Part shown: positions 1 to 3,701 of the stretch, piece by piece
Numbering within the stretch: position 1 is the stretch's first letter
Layout of the letters: the number at the start of each line of letters is the position of its first letter
Source of the DNA: Chloroflexota bacterium
GTDB lineage: Bacteria; Chloroflexota; Dehalococcoidia; E44-bin15
DNA length: 6,252 nt
NCBI GenBank assembly: GCA_015222405.1
Contig: JADFVG010000200.1
Span: 1-6,252, forward strand
Direction of reading: 5' to 3'
Program-made: the position numbers and the translations under genes
Notes under the pieces: model-generated
The model's database searches: none
What the model saw: the letters and a program-made list of their open reading frames with translations, nothing else
Told to the model about the DNA's origin: nothing

Positions 1-278
1 ACAAGCCTCCTTAAATATTCCTTATACTCGCTGTCGTCGTTATTCACGTGCATGGTCCGGAATTTGTGAACGACAAATCTGCGATCACCCCTTCCAACCC
101 GCTCCTGGGAAAATATCGGATTTCCAGGCGAATCGAGCCTGATCCCCATTGCTATTAGAATCAGGAGCGGGGATAAAACCACTATCCCTAGCAATGCCAG
201 CAAACGGTCCACGACACCCTTCCACAGGGAATAGGTGAACAAGCGGCGAACCCCTCGTTTGCTCTTCAGCATAGCCAT
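1..278 (-). CDS. Bacterial sugar transferase (polyprenyl-phosphate sugar-1-phosphate transferase), N-terminal part
   Basis: This open frame is cut by the left edge of the window; 92 residues are readable, starting MAMLKSKRGVRR. Residues about 21-46 form a hydrophobic segment ending in a Ser-Pro-Leu-Leu turn, typical of the membrane-inserted helix of monotopic phosphoglycosyl transferases (PglC / WbaP C-terminal domain / WcaJ family). It is followed by the family signature: RLDSPGNPIFSQERVG at about 47-62, then VVHKFRTM at about 69-76. Proteins of this family move a sugar-1-phosphate from a UDP-sugar to undecaprenyl phosphate on the inner membrane, starting a repeat unit of exopolysaccharide, O-antigen or a glycan. 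The start at 278 is supported by GGGGAG nine bases upstream; the next Met (272) lies too far from it. It begins four bases after the upstream SDR gene stops, so co-expression is likely. There is no long N-terminal multi-helix domain, so it looks like the short form. The catalytic Asp-Glu region lies outside the window and the donor sugar is unknown. Confidence 0.9.
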   Translation of the reverse strand, partial: MAMLKSKRGVRRLFTYSLWKGVVDRLLALLGIVVLSPLLILIAMGIRLDSPGNPIFSQERVGRGDRRFVVHKFRTMHVNNDDSEYKEYLRRL

Positions 279-282
279 ATGT

Positions 283-1266
283 TCAGACTCCCCTTTCCAC
301 AGGGAGGGTCAGCACCTCCCCTGTATACCACTCGATCTCCCGCATCAGTCCCTCTTCCAGCGTTGTCTGCGGGAAGTAGCCTAAGGCCTCCTTGGCCGCC
401 GAGATATCACAGATAAGGTCAACCTTTTCCGCCGCGCCGGGGAGGAATCGAGGCTCTACATCGGCGGAGCACAGCCTAATCAGCTCGTGGGCAATCTCCA
501 GGCTGCTGTAGCCCTGGCTGGAGCCGATGTTCAGCACCTGTGCCGGCCTTCTCACCAGGGCCTGGGTAGTGGCCTCTACCACGTCGCCTATGTAGACATA
601 GTCTCTTATTTCGGAGCCATCGTCATAGATCAGGGGAGACTGCCCCCGTGTAAGTGAATGCAGGAAGTTGGGTATTGCCCGATGTCCAAGCTCCCCTGGG
701 CCATAAACGGTGGAATACCTCAGTATAGTTACTGGCACTTGGCTTGACTGGCCATAGGCCCTGAGGTAATTCTCGATGGTCAGCTTGGTTGCTCCGTAGC
801 TGGAGATGGGACTGGTAGGGTCATTCTCCCTCACCGGCAGACGAGCCGGGCGACCATAAACGGCAACGCTGCTGGCAAAGCAAATGCCTTGGATGGAGTC
901 ACCCAATGCCTTAATCAGATTCAGGGTAGGCAGCAGATTGGTAGTGATATCCTCTACGGCCTGATCACAGAAAGCGGTGACCGGGGTCATATGTAGCCTG
1001 AGATGGGCTAAGAGGTCTATATCTCCCCACTCCTTCCGCTGAGCTGCTAGGGCATCGGAATCAGCTAAGGAACAGCGCAGCAGGCGAAGCCCGGGGTTGG
1101 CCAACAGCGGTTCGAGCCTCGACAGTGTGGACTCACCTTCCACTAGGACTATTACCTCGGCATCGCGGTCGAGAAGCTCCTTGACCAGCCTTGAACCGAT
1201 AAAACCAGCGCCACCGGTAACTAAAACGCGCTTTCCTCGTATCCCGTATCCAGTCTCAGCCGTCAT
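283..1266 (-). CDS. NAD(P)-dependent nucleotide-sugar epimerase/dehydratase, extended SDR family (second of two)
   Basis: A 327-residue extended short-chain dehydrogenase. The Rossmann glycine motif TGGAGFIGS is at residues 17-25, and the active-site pair is Tyr147/Lys151 in YGATK, with Ser123 in the ASSVAVYG strand (121-128). ILRYSTVYGPG (181-191) and DDGSEIRDYVYIGDV (215-229) match the sugar-nucleotide-binding half of the GalE-like family, and the length is normal. At the position where 4,6-dehydratases carry a catalytic Glu it has Ala125, so 4-epimerase or reductase chemistry is more likely than dehydration. Two oddities stand out. The usual HLAA after strand 4 is HLRLH (88-92). The acidic residue after strand 2 is Glu43, one place later than the usual Asp, which may alter the cofactor preference. 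The start directly follows the stop of the preceding SDR gene with no gap and has GGAGG six bases upstream. Its place between another SDR gene and a sugar transferase implies a role in making an activated sugar for a surface glycan. The substrate is not determinable. Confidence 0.9.
   Translation of the reverse strand: MTAETGYGIRGKRVLVTGGAGFIGSRLVKELLDRDAEVIVLVEGESTLSRLEPLLANPGLRLLRCSLADSDALAAQRKEWGDIDLLAHLRLHMTPVTAFCDQAVEDITTNLLPTLNLIKALGDSIQGICFASSVAVYGRPARLPVRENDPTSPISSYGATKLTIENYLRAYGQSSQVPVTILRYSTVYGPGELGHRAIPNFLHSLTRGQSPLIYDDGSEIRDYVYIGDVVEATTQALVRRPAQVLNIGSSQGYSSLEIAHELIRLCSADVEPRFLPGAAEKVDLICDISAAKEALGYFPQTTLEEGLMREIEWYTGEVLTLPVERGV
288..293 (-). promoter_or_regulatory. Ribosome binding site of the sugar transferase gene, inside the preceding coding region
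   Basis: GGGGAG on the minus strand lies in the last codons (Arg-Gly-Val) of the second SDR gene, nine bases before the ATG at 278. It favours that ATG over the in-frame ATG six bases further on. Confidence 0.7.
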
Positions 1267-2271
1267 TCATGGCCTCCAATTGATGATCCTCTCTTGCTGC
1301 TGAAGACGTCGAAGGTCCCAATTCTGCTCTTTGGCCCAATCGATGTAATGCTGGACACCCTCGGTGATTCCGACCTCAGGCTCAAAATTCAAAACCTGTC
1401 GAGCCTTGGATATGTCGGCGTAGTGCCGCCGGACGTCACCCGGCCTCGGTTCCATGTGTAAGGGCACAAGCTCGCCATCCCAGCCGAGCGACGTGAGGAT
1501 AATCTGTGCCACCTCATTTATGGATACTTCTCTGCCGGCAGCGATGTTCACCGTCTCACCGATTAGGGTCTCACATTCAGAGGAAAGAAGAATGCCTCGA
1601 ACAATATCCCTGACTTCGGTGAAGTCCCGCGTCTGTTGCCCATCGCCGAATACTATGGGAGGAAGGTCATTCATTACCCTGAGCACGAATCTGGGAATCA
1701 CTTCCCCATAAACCCCTTCCAGGTGCTCTCTGGGCCCATAGGTATTGAAGGGCCGGACTATCACCACAGGCAGGCCAAAGGCCAGGTAATATGACCTGGC
1801 ATAGGCTTCCCCAGCCAGTTTGCTAGCTCCATAGGGGGTGGTAGGTGCCAGGGGATGGTCTTCGCCCATGGGAACAGTTTTAGCCGTCCCATAGGCCTCA
1901 GAGGAGGACACATAGACAAACCTTTCCACACCGGCCTCTTGGGCGGCCATACACAGATTCAAAGTGCCAGTGGCGTTTACCTCATGTACCTCTTGGGGGT
2001 TGAACAAGGAGAGCCTCAGCCCCTGCGCTGCGAGGTGAAAGATGACCTGGTTGCCGCGTACTAACTCCCCCATTCTCTTGGGGTCGCGGATATCGGCCTG
2101 AACAAAGCGGATGGTACCCCTTCCCAGGTGATGCCCGAAATTGTCAGGGATGCCGCTGGAGAGGTTATCCACCACGGTCACTTCATTGGTAGGGGCCAGT
2201 GCATCCACTAGGTGGCTGCCAATGAATCCGGCCCCGCCGGTAACCAAAATCTTTTTCCCCGCTAGTTTCAT
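1267..2271 (-). CDS. NAD-dependent nucleotide-sugar epimerase/dehydratase, extended SDR family (first of two)
   Basis: A 334-residue cytoplasmic extended SDR enzyme. TGGAGFIGS is at 11-19, Asp35 follows strand 2 (NAD preference), FVQADIRD (56-63) contains the adenine-contacting Asp60, and HLAAQ is at 79-83. The active site is Ser123 with Tyr147/Lys151 (YGASK). RPFNTYGPR (173-181) and GDGQQTRDF (209-217) form the nucleotide-sugar half. The strand before the active site reads SSSEAYG (122-128). Glu125 sits where GDP-mannose and dTDP-glucose 4,6-dehydratases and UDP-glucuronate decarboxylase have their catalytic Glu, whereas GalE has a Thr. Since the gene follows a UDP-glucose dehydrogenase, likely options are a UDP-glucuronate 4-epimerase or decarboxylase, or a 4,6-dehydratase; plain galE is less favoured. 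The start at 2271 has AGGGAG eight bases upstream and lies 17 bases after the dehydrogenase stop. The last codons (IINWRP) also hold the GGAGG used by the next gene. The family is certain; the exact reaction is not. Confidence 0.92.
   Translation of the reverse strand: MKLAGKKILVTGGAGFIGSHLVDALAPTNEVTVVDNLSSGIPDNFGHHLGRGTIRFVQADIRDPKRMGELVRGNQVIFHLAAQGLRLSLFNPQEVHEVNATGTLNLCMAAQEAGVERFVYVSSSEAYGTAKTVPMGEDHPLAPTTPYGASKLAGEAYARSYYLAFGLPVVIVRPFNTYGPREHLEGVYGEVIPRFVLRVMNDLPPIVFGDGQQTRDFTEVRDIVRGILLSSECETLIGETVNIAAGREVSINEVAQIILTSLGWDGELVPLHMEPRPGDVRRHYADISKARQVLNFEPEVGITEGVQHYIDWAKEQNWDLRRLQQQERIINWRP
1273..1277 (-). promoter_or_regulatory. Ribosome binding site of the second SDR gene, inside the preceding coding region
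   Basis: GGAGG on the minus strand lies in the Trp-Arg codons at the end of the first SDR gene, six bases before the ATG at 1266. The preceding stop TGA directly abuts this ATG, so translation of the two SDR genes is probably coupled. Confidence 0.8.
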
Positions 2272-2279
2272 CGCTTTTA

Positions 2280-2285
2280 CTCCCT
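2280..2285 (-). promoter_or_regulatory. Ribosome binding site of the first SDR gene
   Basis: AGGGAG on the minus strand, eight bases before the ATG at 2271, in the 17-base gap after the dehydrogenase stop codon. Supports the 2271 start. Confidence 0.75.
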
Positions 2286-2288
2286 GGC

Positions 2289-3671
2289 TCAGCTTTGAAT
2301 CGACTCTATCGCTTCCAATTCTGGCTGGATTTCGTGCTTGACCAACGTTACCTCTGGCTTCTTACGGCTGATTTCACCACGGCCTACACCCTCGTATATG
2401 AACCCTGCTTGAATCATCTCCTCTGGGTCATAAAGGTTGCGACCATCAATGAGGATAGGGCAGGCCATCGAGGAACTGATCCTTATCATATCTAGCTCTT
2501 TGAACTCATCCCAGTCGGTAACCAATACAATGGCATCGCTGCCCTCGGCTACTTCATAAGCGTCACCACAGTAGGTCACTGTGGGCATAAGCTTGGCTGC
2601 GTTATTTATAGCTGCCGGGTCATAGGCTTTTATCTGGCAGCCGTGCTCCTTGAGGAGAGAAATGACAAACAGCGATGACGCCTCGCGCATATCATCGGTA
2701 TCGGGTTTAAAGGAAAGCCCAAGGATGCCGATCGTCTTGCCCCTTATCGAGCCGAGCAGCCTTTGCAGCTTTGCCACCACAATCTGGGGTTGGCGAAGGT
2801 TGACCCTGAGCACTGAGCGAAGCAGTGGAGTGGAGACCCTCTGGCTTCCCGCCATATAGATAAGGCCCCTTACGTCTTTGGGCAAGCAGCTGCCTCCCCA
2901 TCCTAAACCTGCACCAAGGTAGCCATCACCACATCGGCTTTCCATACCAACCACCCTTGCCACATCCATAACATTGACTCCGAACTTGTCGCAAAGTAAG
3001 GCGATTTCGTTGATAAAGCTGATTCTGGCGGCAAGGAAAGCATTTGACGCATACTTAGACATCTCCGCGGTCCCAGCATCGCACAGAATAATAGGACAAC
3101 CCAATGGCTCATAGAGTTGAGACACCGCTTGGGCTGCGTTCATATCTGCTGATCCCACAACCACCCGGCTAGGATGGAGGAAGTCGAAGACCGCCCAGCC
3201 CTCACGTAAGAACTCAGGGTTAGATACTACAGCAAAATCGTGGTTGTTACGCTTGTAGCGGGCAATTATTTTAGCCACAAGGTCAGCAGTGCCTACCGGC
3301 ACTGTACTCTTGTTGACCACAATGATGGGGCCGTTGGCTGCCTCGGCGATGCTCCTTGCTGCTGAGCGTATCCATCTCAGGTCAGGTTTTCCGTTTTTGG
3401 TTGATGGTGTGCCCACAGCAATAAAGGCGAATTCGCTACCCTCTAACCCGTGTTCATAGTTACCGGTCAGGTGTAACCTTCCCCCTGCCAAGTGGCGTTG
3501 CCAGAGCTCAGGCAGGCCTGGCTCATGAACAGGAAACACCCCGTGCTCCAGGGCATCTAACCGCTCAGGATCGATCTCCAACAAGGTTACCCGATAGCCA
3601 AGTTCGGCGAAACAGGCGGCCGTGACCAGGCCTACATATCCTGCTCCGATAACGCTGATCCTTCTCACCAT
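2289..3671 (-). CDS. ugd: UDP-glucose 6-dehydrogenase (UDP-glucose/GDP-mannose dehydrogenase family)
   Basis: A 460-residue protein with all three family domains. The N-terminal NAD domain has GAGYVG at 9-14, Asp34 after strand 2, VGTP at 86-89 and STVPVGT at 122-128. The central helix follows NPEFLREG (151-158) and carries Lys206 and Asn210. The catalytic nucleophile Cys262 is in GGSCLPKD (259-266) with Asp266. The C-terminal UDP-binding domain has LSFKPDTDDMREASS (319-333), TDWDEF (385-390) and DGRNLYDP (409-416). All expected catalytic residues (Thr123, Glu153/Glu157, Lys206, Asn210, Cys262, Asp266) are present, so the enzyme should be active. It oxidises UDP-glucose twice with NAD+ to UDP-glucuronate in the cytoplasm. 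GDP-mannose 6-dehydrogenase is the main alternative; the SDR neighbours fit the UDP-sugar route better. The protein carries about 25 charged residues after YEGVG (426-430), slightly longer than many bacterial members. The start at 3671 is fixed by GGAGG seven bases upstream. It begins 30 bases after the regulator gene and heads the enzyme part of the operon. Confidence 0.93.
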   Translation of the reverse strand: MVRRISVIGAGYVGLVTAACFAELGYRVTLLEIDPERLDALEHGVFPVHEPGLPELWQRHLAGGRLHLTGNYEHGLEGSEFAFIAVGTPSTKNGKPDLRWIRSAARSIAEAANGPIIVVNKSTVPVGTADLVAKIIARYKRNNHDFAVVSNPEFLREGWAVFDFLHPSRVVVGSADMNAAQAVSQLYEPLGCPIILCDAGTAEMSKYASNAFLAARISFINEIALLCDKFGVNVMDVARVVGMESRCGDGYLGAGLGWGGSCLPKDVRGLIYMAGSQRVSTPLLRSVLRVNLRQPQIVVAKLQRLLGSIRGKTIGILGLSFKPDTDDMREASSLFVISLLKEHGCQIKAYDPAAINNAAKLMPTVTYCGDAYEVAEGSDAIVLVTDWDEFKELDMIRISSSMACPILIDGRNLYDPEEMIQAGFIYEGVGRGEISRKKPEVTLVKHEIQPELEAIESIQS

Positions 3672-3678
3672 TTATATA

Positions 3679-3683
3679 CCTCC
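3679..3683 (-). promoter_or_regulatory. Ribosome binding site of the UDP-glucose dehydrogenase gene
   Basis: The minus strand reads TTGGAGG then seven bases (TATATAA) then ATG at 3671. The strong GGAGG lies inside the 30-base gap after the regulator stop and fixes this start. The AT-rich spacer is too close to the start to be a promoter. Confidence 0.85.
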
Positions 3684-3701
3684 AACATAGCCTGCCTCAA
3701 G

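Noticed and set aside
1097..2495. Short plus-strand open frames opposite the SDR and dehydrogenase genes
   Set aside because: All overlap well-supported minus-strand enzymes, have no family motif and no convincing ribosome binding site.
3672..3701. Promoter with a TATATAA -10 element before the dehydrogenase gene
   Set aside because: The AT-rich string is the spacer between Shine-Dalgarno and ATG, too close to the start, and no -35 partner is convincing in the end of the regulator gene.
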